Assembly (NCBI RefSeq): GCF_900110435.1
Contig: NZ_FODT01000009.1
Coordinates: 124,001 to 188,000 of the forward strand
Source: Rhodopseudomonas pseudopalustris
GTDB taxonomy: Bacteria; Pseudomonadota; Alphaproteobacteria; Rhizobiales; Xanthobacteraceae
Direction: 5' to 3'
Length of the DNA: 64,000 nt
Position numbers and translations under genes: made by a program. Numbering within the stretch: position 1 is the stretch's first letter; the number at the start of each line of letters is the position of its first letter. This document shows positions 1-9,270 of the stretch, in pieces. The notes beneath the pieces were generated by a model. It worked only from the letters and a program-made list of their open reading frames with translations. It was not told where the DNA came from and ran no database searches.

Positions 1-15
1 CTTTCCGGAGGCAAT

Positions 16-83
16 GAGAGGAAGAGGGCTGCGCCGATTTTCGTGACGGGTTGGAGGTCGGGAGAGAGGCTCCCGGCCGCCCG
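16..83 (+). repeat. Leader motif upstream of the ParB-like gene, copy 1
   Basis: The leader contains, in order, GAGAGGAAGAGGG, GACGGGTT, GAG, AGAGAGG and CCGGCCG. The same blocks recur in the same order upstream of the gene at 3521. A shared leader or promoter element of this backbone is the simplest reading, but its function is not known. Confidence 0.4.
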
Positions 84-98
84 TCGCGGAGACCTGTC

Positions 99-2243
99 AT
101 GGCCACTGCCATTCAGAAGATCACCCTGTCGCCGTCGCGCGACATCCCCTTCAACAAGCTCACGCTCTCGCAGGCGAACGTCCGGCACATCAAAGCCGGC
201 ATTTCGATCGAGGAACTCGCCGAGGACATCGCGCGCCGCGGTCTCCTGCAGAGCCTCAACGTCCGGCCCGTCCTCGATGCCGATGGCGCAGAGACCGGCC
301 TTTACGAGATCCCGGCCGGCGGCCGTCGCTACCGGGCGCTCGAGCGCCTGGTGAAGCAGAAGCGCCTCGCCAAGACTGCCCCCGTGCCGTGCGTCGTGCG
401 CGATCCCGCGACATCGATCCTGGCCGAAGATGACTCCCTCGCGGAGAACATCCAGCGCGCGCCGCTCCACCCGCTCGATCAGTTTCGGGCGTTCCAGAAG
501 CTGCGCGACAAGGGCCAGTCCGAGGAAGACATTGCCGCGGCCTTCTTCACCTCCGCCCATGTGGTGAAGCAGCGTCTGCGCCTTGCAGGCGTCTCGCCGA
601 AGCTTCTCGACATCTACGCCGAGGACGGCATGACGCTGGAGCAGCTGATGGCCTTCACGGTCAGCGCCGACCATCCGAGGCAGGAACAGGTCTGGGAGAC
701 GATCGCAGGCTCCTGGTCCAAGGAGCCGTATCAGATCCGCCGGATGCTCACCGAGAAGACGGTGCGCGCGTCGGACCGCCGCGCCATGTTCGTCGGGCTC
801 GATGCCTATGAAGCCGCTGGCGGCACGGTCCTGCGCGATCTTTTCCAACAGGACGATGGCGGCTGGCTCGCCGATGTCGCCCTGCTCGATACCCTGGTTG
901 CCGCCAAGCTGAAGACAGAGGCCGAGGTCATCGCGGCCGAAGGTTGGAAGTGGATCGAGGTCGCTGCCGACTTCCCCTACGGTCACACCCACGGTCTGCG
1001 CCAGATCGACGGTGTCGCCGCCGAACGATCGGCTGACGAGCAGGCGACGATCGATGCGCTCAACGCTGAATATCAGCGGCTCGAAGCCGAGTATGAAGGT
1101 GCGGACGAATTGCCAGACGAGGTCGATGCGCGGCTCGGCGAGATCGAGGCCCTGCTGGATGAGCTCGACACCCGGCCGGTGATCTTTGATCCCTGCGATA
1201 TCACGCGTGCTGGCGTCTTCGTGAGCATCGGCGCGGACGGCAGGCTCGTGGCCGACCGCGGCTATGTTCGCCCGGACGACGAGGCGCCCCTCGTCCTGCC
1301 CGATGACGAGACCGGTGGCGCTACGGCGGCCACCAGCGCACATGCCGGCGAACCCGGACCGAGCGGCACGTCCCGCACCGTCATCACGGTCGGCGGGCAG
1401 CCGATCGAAAGCGAGGACGACGAGGACGACGTGATCAAGCCGTTGCCCGAGCGCCTGGTGATCGAACTGACCGCCCATCGCACGCTCGCGCTGCGCGACG
1501 CCGTGGCGAGCAACCCACAGATCGCGCTGACGGCGCTGCTGCACAAGCTCGTCATCGACACATTCCAGCGCACCAGCACCGGCGGCGGATGCATCGAAGC
1601 GTCCGTGCGACACGTCTTCTTCCCCGCGCAGGCCGCCGACCTCAAGGACAGCCCCTCCGCATACGCGATCGCGGAGCGTCACGACGCCTGGAAGGCCGAT
1701 CTTCCGCAGGACGATCAGGCGCTCTGGGACTGGCTGTCGGCACTCGACGATGCGCGCCGACTCGCGCTGCTCGCTCATTGCGTGAGCTTCGGCGTCAACG
1801 CGCTTTACGAGAAGCCGAACCCCTACGGCGGGAACGGCGTTTCCCTGCACGGGCTCGAACGCCGTCTCACCCAGGCCGACCGGCTCGCGCGGGCGACTGG
1901 TCTCGACATGGTGGAGGCCGGATGGCGTCCTTCGGTCGACAATTATCTCGGCCGGGTCCCGAAGCGCCGCATCGTCGAGGCCGTGCGTGAGGGCGCGGGA
2001 GACCGGGCTGCGCAGCTCATCGAGCATCTGAAGAAAGCTGAAATGGCCAAGGAAGCCGAACGCCTTCTCGCCGACGCCCGGTGGCTGCCCGAGCCGCTGC
2101 GGCTCGCCGACACGGACACATCCTCCGAACCGGCCGAACCCGAAGCTGAGGCGAGCTCCGTGGATCTGCCGGCGTTTCTCTCAGGTGACGAGGAAGCTTC
2201 GGACGAAGATCCCGAGCCGCTCCCGGCCATCGCAGCCGAGTAG
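99..2243 (+). CDS. ParB/RepB/Spo0J family partition-like protein (large ICE form)
   Basis: The protein has 714 residues. Its first 130 or so residues form a ParB nuclease-like domain, with an N-terminal QANVRHIKAG segment, a GLLQSLNVRPV stretch and an EIPAGGRRYRAL motif. Next comes a ParB-type helix-turn-helix around residues 145-185 (HPLDQFRAFQKL, then SAHVVKQRLRLAGVSPKLL). The rest is acidic and not recognised. It is about twice the length of chromosomal ParB, as is usual for the ParB-like proteins carried by alphaproteobacterial ICEs and large plasmids. I chose ATG 99 (MATAIQKI) over an upstream start at 51 because the conserved domain begins soon after it and the extra residues look like translated leader. 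The role, partitioning or DNA binding on the element, is inferred. A hairpin pair follows the stop. Confidence 0.85.
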   Translation: MATAIQKITLSPSRDIPFNKLTLSQANVRHIKAGISIEELAEDIARRGLLQSLNVRPVLDADGAETGLYEIPAGGRRYRALERLVKQKRLAKTAPVPCVVRDPATSILAEDDSLAENIQRAPLHPLDQFRAFQKLRDKGQSEEDIAAAFFTSAHVVKQRLRLAGVSPKLLDIYAEDGMTLEQLMAFTVSADHPRQEQVWETIAGSWSKEPYQIRRMLTEKTVRASDRRAMFVGLDAYEAAGGTVLRDLFQQDDGGWLADVALLDTLVAAKLKTEAEVIAAEGWKWIEVAADFPYGHTHGLRQIDGVAAERSADEQATIDALNAEYQRLEAEYEGADELPDEVDARLGEIEALLDELDTRPVIFDPCDITRAGVFVSIGADGRLVADRGYVRPDDEAPLVLPDDETGGATAATSAHAGEPGPSGTSRTVITVGGQPIESEDDEDDVIKPLPERLVIELTAHRTLALRDAVASNPQIALTALLHKLVIDTFQRTSTGGGCIEASVRHVFFPAQAADLKDSPSAYAIAERHDAWKADLPQDDQALWDWLSALDDARRLALLAHCVSFGVNALYEKPNPYGGNGVSLHGLERRLTQADRLARATGLDMVEAGWRPSVDNYLGRVPKRRIVEAVREGAGDRAAQLIEHLKKAEMAKEAERLLADARWLPEPLRLADTDTSSEPAEPEAEASSVDLPAFLSGDEEASDEDPEPLPAIAAE

Positions 2244-2252
2244 CCGATCCAG

Positions 2253-2327
2253 GCGGGACCGCTCCGGTGGTCCCGCATCTTTCCTCACACGCCCCTTCCA
2301 TAAGCCCGGTCGCCACGCCGGGCTTTT
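2253..2327 (+). terminator. Tandem hairpins, terminator-like
   Basis: Two perfect 8-bp stems lie between the ParB-like gene and the next gene. The first pairs GCGGGACC with GGTCCCGC (2253-2276). The second pairs AAGCCCGG with CCGGGCTT (2302-2325) and runs into TTTT. The second has the form of a weak intrinsic terminator; the first may be an RNA-processing hairpin. Confidence 0.45.
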
Positions 2328-2348
2328 CCATTTTCGTGGGAGACTGTC

Positions 2349-2765
2349 ATGGCAGATTTTTTCACGCACTTCTCGTGCCTGCTCGACGTCGGCACAGCTC
2401 AGAACGCCGCGCGCGCACTCGATCTCTACAATGCCCTGTCCGAAGCCGGCGCGTCGGAAGAACCGCCGTCGGAGGGCTTCCTTATCTCCATCCAGCCGGA
2501 GCACGGCGGCTCGCAGCTCTGGCTACGGGATGACGTCTCCGGCGATCCCGAACGGCTGATCCAGTTCGTGAAACTCTGCGCCGCGGAATTCAGCCTCAAG
2601 GGCCGTTGGGGCTTCCAATACGCCAATACCTGCTCGCGGCCCCGGCTCAATGCGTTCGGTGGCGGTGCGCACGTCCTCGACCTCGGTACGGGTGAGACCC
2701 TCGGATGGATCGACACCGATGGCTGGCTCGCCGCCGCGGTGGATGGAGGTAATCCCGATGCCTGA
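2349..2765 (+). CDS. Hypothetical ICE backbone protein (138 aa)
   Basis: I do not recognise a named domain. The protein is soluble, acidic and without membrane segments; it begins MADFFTHFSC and ends with an alternating pattern (GGGAHVLDLGTGETLGWID) suggestive of a small beta-rich fold. It starts shortly after a terminator-like hairpin, with GGGAG upstream of the ATG, and its last 8 bases overlap the start of the next gene at 2758, so the two are probably translationally coupled. Proteins of this kind are common passengers beside ParB-like genes in alphaproteobacterial elements; function unknown. Confidence 0.7.
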   Translation: MADFFTHFSCLLDVGTAQNAARALDLYNALSEAGASEEPPSEGFLISIQPEHGGSQLWLRDDVSGDPERLIQFVKLCAAEFSLKGRWGFQYANTCSRPRLNAFGGGAHVLDLGTGETLGWIDTDGWLAAAVDGGNPDA

Positions 2766-3402
2766 GATCATCGAAACCACCGTCTATCGCCTCGACGAAC
2801 TCTCCGCTGCTGCGAAGGACGCCGCGCGCGGATGGTACCGCGACGGCAGCTTCGATTATGACTGGTTCGAGTTCGCCTATGACGACTTCGAACGCATTTG
2901 CATGATCCTCGGCATCAGCCTCAGGAGGCGCCCTGTCCGACTGTTCGGCGGTAGCACCCGCTCGAAACCCTGCATCTGGTTTTCGGGCTTCTGGAGCCAG
3001 GGCGACGGAGCCTGCTTCGAGGGCGACTACCGACACGCGAGATCCGCCGCCGGCCGCATCCGGGCCTATGCACCGACGGATACCGCGCTTCACCGGATCG
3101 CCGATACCCTCCAGGCCGTTCAGAGGCGCAACTTCTACCAGCTCCGAGCCACGATGACCCACCGGGGGCGCTACTATCACGAGCATTGCATGGCCATCAT
3201 GGTCGATCGCGACAGTCCCGTAGGTCAGGACATGACCGCCGATGCAGAAGATGCCGTGTCGGAAGCGCTCCGCGATCTGGCCCGCTGGCTCTACCGCCAG
3301 CTCGAACGGGAATACGAGCATCTGACCTCGGACGAGGTGGTCGACGAGGCGATTGCGGCGAACGGCTACACCTTCACCGAAGCGGGCCGGCGCTTCGGCT
3401 GA
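2758..3402 (+). CDS. Hypothetical protein, phage/ICE antitoxin-like (214 aa)
   Basis: The start at 2758 (MPEIIETTVYRLDELS) overlaps the stop of the preceding gene by 8 bp and is preceded by GGAGG, so I prefer it to the longer in-frame start at 2650. The protein is rich in aromatic and charged residues (SFDYDWFEFAYDDFERI, then RRNFYQLRATMTHRGRYYHE) and ends in a helical region. Similar proteins on phages and ICEs are sometimes labelled as antitoxins of stability systems, but I see no partner toxin here and would not assign that role. Function unknown. Confidence 0.65.
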   Translation: MPEIIETTVYRLDELSAAAKDAARGWYRDGSFDYDWFEFAYDDFERICMILGISLRRRPVRLFGGSTRSKPCIWFSGFWSQGDGACFEGDYRHARSAAGRIRAYAPTDTALHRIADTLQAVQRRNFYQLRATMTHRGRYYHEHCMAIMVDRDSPVGQDMTADAEDAVSEALRDLARWLYRQLEREYEHLTSDEVVDEAIAANGYTFTEAGRRFG

Positions 3403-3424
3403 TTCAGCCTGCCGCTCGCACGTC

Positions 3425-3482
3425 GAGAGGCAGAGGGGGCCGGGACGGGTTTGAGCCCGGACGGTCGAGAGAGAGCGGCCGA
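3425..3482 (+). repeat. Leader motif upstream of the strawberry-notch gene, copy 2
   Basis: It repeats the ordered blocks of the leader at 16-83: GAGAGGCAGAGGG, GACGGGTT, GAG, GAGAGAG and CGGCCG. The two copies differ in the sequence between blocks and in spacing, so this is a degenerate repeat and not a recent duplication. Confidence 0.4.
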
Positions 3483-3520
3483 GGGCTTGCCCTGTTCCCG
3501 CTCTCCTCGAGGTCTTCCCC

Positions 3521-6500
3521 ATGCACGATCGTTCCGCACCATGCGCGCAAGAACATAGGCCGGCGACTCATTTCCCACGCGTCGACCTAACGGCCGCCCT
3601 GCTCGATGCCGCCCGATCCATTCTCGTCCATCTCGAAGCCGGCCGGCGAGTCGACGCCACCCTGCTTCGTGACGCGATGGAAGCGAGCTTCAACGCGAGC
3701 GACGCTGCCGGAGCGTGGGACTGGAAGCTGGCCTACGACGCCTGCGAGGCAGCGACCGTTCTCTTCCTCCGCAAATACGGCAAAGCGCTTTTGCACAAAG
3801 CCGGCTCTCCGGCCGCTGCCCTGCCGCTGGTCGCCAAAGTCGCCGGTCTGCTTCCCACGCATACCCGCCGCTCCCTCGAAAGCGAGACGTTCCAGCAATT
3901 CTCGACGCCGATCCCGCTCGGATTCATCGCGTCGCGCGCGGCCGGCATCACACCTGCCGACCATGTGCTCGAGCCTTCCGCCGGGACCGGTTTGCTCGCC
4001 ATTCTGTCCGAGATTGCGGGCGCTACTTTGGTCCTCAACGAACTGGCGGAAATCCGCGCCAGCCTCCTGTCCTCCCTCTTCCCGGCGGTCGCAGTCACGC
4101 GCTTCGACGCAGCGCAGATCGACGATCATCTGCACCCGGCTATGGTCCCGTCGGTCGTGCTGATGAACCCGCCATTCTCGGCGATGGCGAACGTCTCCGG
4201 TCGCATGGCCGACGCAGCTCTGCGACACATCGCATCCGCGCTCGCCCGCCTCGCCGAGGGCGGGCGCTTGGTGGCCATCACCGGCGCCAATGTCAGCCCG
4301 GAGCATCCAGCCTGGCGCGACGCGTTCATCCGACTGCAGGAGCGCGGGCGCGTCGTATTCACCGCGAGCATCGACGGCGCCGTCTACGCCAAGCACGGCA
4401 CAACCATCGAGACACGGCTCACCGTCTTCGACAAGCTGCCAGCAGACGATCCGGCCCGGTTTCCCGCATCACAGGGTCAAGCACGCGACACGCAGACGCT
4501 TATGGGCTGGGTCACGGATCACGTTCCCCCACGGCTCACACTGGCGGGTTCGGTCGCCCTGCCGGCACCGTCGGCGATGGCGCCGAAGCAGGTTGCCTGT
4601 CCGATTGCGCGCAGCACCGCGAACGCGCCGCAGAGGTCATCACTCGAGGAACCGGTTTACCTGGACCTCGCCTATGAGACCCTTGACTGGAAGCCGGCCG
4701 AGGGCGGTCGGCTGACCGACGCCATCTACGAGGAATACGGACTTCAGACGATCCGCATTCCCGGCTCTCAAGCCCATCCGACCAAGCTCGTGCAATCGGC
4801 GGCCATGGCGTCGGTCGCACCGCCCAAGCCAAGCTATCGTCCACGCCTGCCCGAACGTCTCATCACCGAGGGCATACTGTCGGACGCGCAGCTCGAAACC
4901 GTGATCTATGCCGGCGAGGCCCATACGGGCTTCCTCAGCGGCGCCTGGACCATCGACGCGACGTTCGATGTCGTCTCTGCCGCACCTGACGACGCGGCAT
5001 CCGCCGTCCGCTTCCGGCGCGGTTTCATGCTCGGCGACGGCACGGGCGCGGGCAAGGGGCGCCAGTCCGCCGCCATCATCCTCGACAACTGGCTGCACGG
5101 TCGGCGCAAGGCCGTCTGGATCTCGAAGTCGGACAAGCTGATCGAGGACGCGCAGCGCGACTGGTCGGCCCTGGGCATGGAGCGCCTGCTGGTGACGCCG
5201 CTATCCCGCTTCCCGCAGGGACGGCCGATCACACTGCCGGAAGGCGTCCTATTCACCACCTATGCCACGCTGCGGTCCGATGAGAAGGCCGACAAGGTTT
5301 CGCGTGTCCGCCAGATCGTCGATTGGTTGGGCTCCGAATTCGACGGGGTGATCATCTTCGACGAGAGCCATGCCATGCAGAACGCCGGCGGCGGCAAGGG
5401 AGAACGAGGCGATGTCGCTCCGTCGCAGCAGGGCCGTGCCGGCTTGCGGCTCCAGCACGCCCTCCCCGGCGCTCGGATCGTCTACGTCTCGGCGACAGGT
5501 GCCACCACCGTCCACAATCTCGCCTATGCCCAGCGTCTCGGCCTGTGGGGCGGCGAGGATTTCCCGTTCGCCACCAGGGCCGAATTCGTCGCAGCCATCG
5601 AGGCCGGCGGTGTCGCGGCGATGGAGGTGCTGGCCCGCGATCTTCGTGCCCTCGGACTCTATACCGCCAGGTCCCTGTCCTATGACGGCGTCGAGTACGA
5701 GCTGATCGAGCACGCGCTAACCGACGAGCAACGCCGCATCTATGACGCCTATGCTGGCGCGTTCTCCATCATCCACAACAACCTCGATGCCGCGATGCGC
5801 GCCGCGAACATCACCAGCGAGACCAGCACGCTCAACCCGCGCGCCAAATCTGCCGCCCGTTCGGCCTTCGAAGGCACCAAGCAGCGCTTCTTCGGGCACC
5901 TGCTGACCTCGATGAAGACCCCAACGCTAATCCGCTCGATCCAGCGTGATCTCGATGACGGGCACGCGGCTGTCGTCCAGATCGTCTCCACTGGCGAGGC
6001 ACTGATGGAGCGGCGACTGGCCGAGGTGCCGACCGAGGAATGGAACGACGTGCGCGTCGACATCACCCCGCGCGAATATGTGCTGTCTTACCTTCAACAC
6101 TCCTTCCCGGTGCAGCTCTACGAGCCGTTCACCGACGCGGATGGCAATCTCTCTTCGCGACCTGTCACCCGCGACGGCCAGCCCGTCGAAAGCCGTGAAG
6201 CGGTCGCCCGGCGTGACCGGCTGATCGAGAAACTCGCAAGCCTGCCGCCGGTGCCTGGCGCGCTCGATCAGATCGTCCAGCGCTTCGGAGTGGACTTGGT
6301 TGCCGAGGTGACCGGGCGATCGCGGCGCATCATCCGCAAAGGTGATCGGCTTATGGTCGAGAACCGCCCGAGCTCCGCCAACCTCGCCGAGACCGCCGCC
6401 TTCATGGATGATGCCAAGCGCATCCTCGTGTTCAGTGATGCTGGCGGCACTGGGCGCAGCTATCACGCCGACCTCGCGGCACGTAACCAGCGCCTTCGCG

Positions 6501-7855
6501 TCCACTATCTCCTCGAGCCGGGCTGGAAAGCCGACGCCGCCATTCAGGGCCTTGGTCGCACCAACCGCACCAACCAGGCGCAGCCGCCCTTGTTTCGCCC
6601 GATCGCAACTGACGTGAAGGCCGAGAAGCGCTTCCTGTCGACCATCGCCCGCCGGCTCGACACGCTCGGGGCAATCACCCGCGGCCAGCGCCAGACCGGC
6701 GGACAGGGCCTCTTCAGACCCGAGGACAATCTCGAAAGCCCCCACGCGCGCGACGCGCTCCGCCAACTTTACCTGCTGATCGTCCGCGGCAAGGTCGATG
6801 GCTGCCCGCTCCAAATCTTCGAGAGCGCTACCGGCCTGAGCCTGATGGACGACACGGGCATCCGCGACGAGCTGCCGCCGATCACGACCTTTCTCAATAG
6901 GTTGCTGGCGCTGACGATCGACCTGCAGGGCATATTGTTCATCGCCTTCGAGCAGCTTCTCAATGCCCGGATTGCCGGAGCACTGGCCAGCGGCACCTAT
7001 GACATCGGGCTGGAAACGCTGAAGGCCGAAAGCTTCGTCGTCACCGACCGGCACACCATCTACACGCATCCCGCCACTGGCGCGGAAACCCGCTTGCTGA
7101 CGATCACCCAGCGCGAGCGCAACCGGCCCTTGTCGCTCGAACAAGCCTTCGAGCTTCTCGCCGATCCACGTGCAGCTCTGCTGATTAACGAGCGGTCCGC
7201 GCGGGCGGCGGTTCAGGTGCCTGCCCCGAGCATCATGCTGGATGATGGCGAAATCGAACGTCGGGTGCGCTTGCTCCGGCCGATGGAACATCACCATGCA
7301 TCGCTGGCGTCGATGGCGGAAAGCCATTGGCGGGCGGCCGATCGCGAGGTCTTCGCGGCGGCGTGGCAGCGCGAACTGGGGCAGATCCCCGAGTTCACCG
7401 ACAGCACGATCCATGTCGTCGCCGGGCTCCTGCTTCCGATCTGGAAGCGTCTCCCGGATGAGTGCACGCGTGTCTATCGCCTCCAGACGGACGACGGCGA
7501 ACGCATCATCGGGCGACGCGTTTCTCCAGCATGGGCAGCCAACGCACTCGCTATCGGAGCGCCCACGCTGACGGCTGCCGATGCCTTTGCAGCCTTGGTG
7601 GCAGGCAGCACCGTCCTCGATCTCACTGAGGGCCTCCAGCTTCATCGCGCGCGGGTGATGGGCGTCCACCGCATCGAGCTATCGGGCTTCTCAGACACGA
7701 TGCGCGATCGCCTCCGGTCCTACGGCCTGTTCCACGAGATCATCTCCTGGAAGCTCCGGATGTTCGTTCCCACCGACGCGACCGGCGTGGCCGTCCTTGC
7801 CAAGGTGATGGAGCGCTATCCAGTCACGCGGATCTCTGAACGGGAGGCCGCATGA
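3521..7855 (+). CDS. Methylase plus strawberry-notch-type superfamily 2 helicase fusion
   Basis: The protein has 1,444 residues. An N-terminal Rossmann methyltransferase-like domain carries a SAM-binding motif at about residue 150 (LEPSAGTGLLA) and the N6-adenine methylase motif NPPF at about 216. From about residue 430 a strawberry-notch-like superfamily 2 helicase follows, with a Walker A region at about 506 (GDGTGAGKG), a DESH box at about 613 (IIFDESHAMQNA) and a motif VI-like GLGRTNRTNQ at about 1009. The C-terminal third is family-specific. Proteins of this architecture are carried by many conjugative elements, where a role in DNA modification, protection or entry into a new host is suspected but unproven. 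The 3' end overlaps the next gene by 4 bp, so the two are probably made together. Confidence 0.85.
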   Translation: MHDRSAPCAQEHRPATHFPRVDLTAALLDAARSILVHLEAGRRVDATLLRDAMEASFNASDAAGAWDWKLAYDACEAATVLFLRKYGKALLHKAGSPAAALPLVAKVAGLLPTHTRRSLESETFQQFSTPIPLGFIASRAAGITPADHVLEPSAGTGLLAILSEIAGATLVLNELAEIRASLLSSLFPAVAVTRFDAAQIDDHLHPAMVPSVVLMNPPFSAMANVSGRMADAALRHIASALARLAEGGRLVAITGANVSPEHPAWRDAFIRLQERGRVVFTASIDGAVYAKHGTTIETRLTVFDKLPADDPARFPASQGQARDTQTLMGWVTDHVPPRLTLAGSVALPAPSAMAPKQVACPIARSTANAPQRSSLEEPVYLDLAYETLDWKPAEGGRLTDAIYEEYGLQTIRIPGSQAHPTKLVQSAAMASVAPPKPSYRPRLPERLITEGILSDAQLETVIYAGEAHTGFLSGAWTIDATFDVVSAAPDDAASAVRFRRGFMLGDGTGAGKGRQSAAIILDNWLHGRRKAVWISKSDKLIEDAQRDWSALGMERLLVTPLSRFPQGRPITLPEGVLFTTYATLRSDEKADKVSRVRQIVDWLGSEFDGVIIFDESHAMQNAGGGKGERGDVAPSQQGRAGLRLQHALPGARIVYVSATGATTVHNLAYAQRLGLWGGEDFPFATRAEFVAAIEAGGVAAMEVLARDLRALGLYTARSLSYDGVEYELIEHALTDEQRRIYDAYAGAFSIIHNNLDAAMRAANITSETSTLNPRAKSAARSAFEGTKQRFFGHLLTSMKTPTLIRSIQRDLDDGHAAVVQIVSTGEALMERRLAEVPTEEWNDVRVDITPREYVLSYLQHSFPVQLYEPFTDADGNLSSRPVTRDGQPVESREAVARRDRLIEKLASLPPVPGALDQIVQRFGVDLVAEVTGRSRRIIRKGDRLMVENRPSSANLAETAAFMDDAKRILVFSDAGGTGRSYHADLAARNQRLRVHYLLEPGWKADAAIQGLGRTNRTNQAQPPLFRPIATDVKAEKRFLSTIARRLDTLGAITRGQRQTGGQGLFRPEDNLESPHARDALRQLYLLIVRGKVDGCPLQIFESATGLSLMDDTGIRDELPPITTFLNRLLALTIDLQGILFIAFEQLLNARIAGALASGTYDIGLETLKAESFVVTDRHTIYTHPATGAETRLLTITQRERNRPLSLEQAFELLADPRAALLINERSARAAVQVPAPSIMLDDGEIERRVRLLRPMEHHHASLASMAESHWRAADREVFAAAWQRELGQIPEFTDSTIHVVAGLLLPIWKRLPDECTRVYRLQTDDGERIIGRRVSPAWAANALAIGAPTLTAADAFAALVAGSTVLDLTEGLQLHRARVMGVHRIELSGFSDTMRDRLRSYGLFHEIISWKLRMFVPTDATGVAVLAKVMERYPVTRISEREAA

Positions 7856-8916
7856 TGGCCAGCTTGGACGCATCCGATCTCGCGGCCCGCCTCGCCGGCC
7901 AGGCCGAAGCCGTGTGCCGGCACTATCTGTCCAACGGCACAAGGCAGGGAGCCTACTGGCTGGTCGGCGACGTTCGCAACACGCCGGGCCGCTCAATGTT
8001 CGTGCGGCTCAAGGGGCCGCAGACGGGTAAGGGCGCCGCCGGCAAGTGGACCGACGCCGCCACCGGCGAGCATGGCGATCTGCTCGATGTCATTCGCGAA
8101 ACCTGCAGCCTTCCCGACTTCAAGCAAATCGCCGAGGAGGCACGGCGCTTCTTGAGCCTCCCGCATCCAGAGCCAAATCGAGAACCGCGGCGAGGCAAGA
8201 CGTCCGCGGCGCCCATGGGCTCGTCAGAAGCCGCGAGGCGTCTCTTCGCGATCGCACAGCCGATCAGTCGTACACTCGCCGAGACGTATCTGCGCGCACG
8301 CGGCATTACGTCTTTGCACGAAACCGGATCGCTGCGCTTTCATCCCCGCTGCTTCTTCCGCCCCGATGAGCATTCCCCGACCGAGATCTGGCCGGCGATC
8401 ATCGCAGCCGTCACGGATCTCAATGGCGAGCTAACCGGCGCACATCGCACTTGGCTGGACCCCGACGGCTTCAACGAAGCGACCTTAGGCAAGGCGCCAG
8501 TCGAGACACCGAGACGGGCGATGGGCAATCTCCTCGGGTCTGCCGTGCGCTTCGGACTGCCAGGCTCGGTGATGGCGGCCGGCGAAGGCGTCGAGACCAT
8601 GCTGTCGCTGCGCTGCGTCCTGCCGACCATGCCGATGGCAGCCGCGCTGTCGGCGGCGCATCTCGCTGCCATCCAGTTTCCCGACACCCTGCACCGGCTG
8701 TATGTCGCGCGTGATGACGATCCCGCTGGCGATGTGGCGGTGACGACCTTGATGACCCGCGCGGATGAAGCGGGCATCGAGACGGTCATCCTGTCTCCGA
8801 CCCTCGGCGACTTCAATGAAGACCTCCGGCTGCTGGGACACGCGGCGCTCCGGACGGCCATCCGTGTCCAAATCGCGCCCCAGGACGTCGCACGCTTCAT
8901 GCAGCACACAGCCTAA
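7852..8916 (+). CDS. Toprim domain protein (DUF7146/DnaG-like, ICE-borne)
   Basis: The protein has 354 residues. Its N-terminal part resembles the zinc-binding and DUF7146 region of plasmid primase-like proteins (GDVRNTPGRSMFVRLKG, then KWTDAATGEHGDLLDVI). The second half is a toprim fold with the acidic VAAGEGVETMLSLR motif near residue 242 and a DDDPAG motif near residue 284. Such proteins act as primases or related nucleotidyl-transfer enzymes during plasmid transfer, but only the fold is seen here. It starts inside the stop of the helicase gene (ATGATG), and either ATG could be used. A 354-bp non-coding stretch follows. Confidence 0.8.
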   Translation: MMASLDASDLAARLAGQAEAVCRHYLSNGTRQGAYWLVGDVRNTPGRSMFVRLKGPQTGKGAAGKWTDAATGEHGDLLDVIRETCSLPDFKQIAEEARRFLSLPHPEPNREPRRGKTSAAPMGSSEAARRLFAIAQPISRTLAETYLRARGITSLHETGSLRFHPRCFFRPDEHSPTEIWPAIIAAVTDLNGELTGAHRTWLDPDGFNEATLGKAPVETPRRAMGNLLGSAVRFGLPGSVMAAGEGVETMLSLRCVLPTMPMAAALSAAHLAAIQFPDTLHRLYVARDDDPAGDVAVTTLMTRADEAGIETVILSPTLGDFNEDLRLLGHAALRTAIRVQIAPQDVARFMQHTA

Positions 8917-9270
8917 CCGGGATGGAGGCAGGCGGCTGCCGGTCGAGCACTTCGACCAACGCTCGCATCCGGGATGACCGTTTCGCCAGAGGACCGCGCC
9001 CCGGCCTTCCAGAGGGCGATCGGCCATCAGACGGTCTATCCAGGCAACCTTGTGGCCGACTATTTTCCGGCGGCCCGCTCCACCCCACGCGGTCAAGCCG
9101 CGCGGGGACCCCGGCTCGGGCCTTTCCATCGCGAGACAAAATAGCCGGCCCCTGCGGTCCTTCGCTCACGCTGCGGCCCCTCGCTTCGCTCCGGGTGCCA
9201 GTCCAGCCCGTCCGACGGCTTCGTCGCCATGAAGGCCGCGGCGGTCGCGGTCCAGCGAACGGAGCTTCCC
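8917..9270 (+). other. 354-bp intergenic region before the DUF2493 gene
   Basis: I see no convincing gene. The stretch is GC-rich and holds CCACGCGG...CCGCGCGGGG-type inverted segments around 9088-9107 and a run of GC-rich direct echoes (CTTCGCTC, CGCTTCGCT) near 9161-9190. From memory this leader looks unusually conserved in related elements, so it may carry an RNA or regulatory element. No specific assignment is made. Confidence 0.35.

Noticed and set aside
5927-7669. Long minus-strand frame of 580 codons inside the helicase gene
   Set aside because: It is antisense to a well-supported gene with clear motifs; GC-rich genomes produce such long antisense frames.
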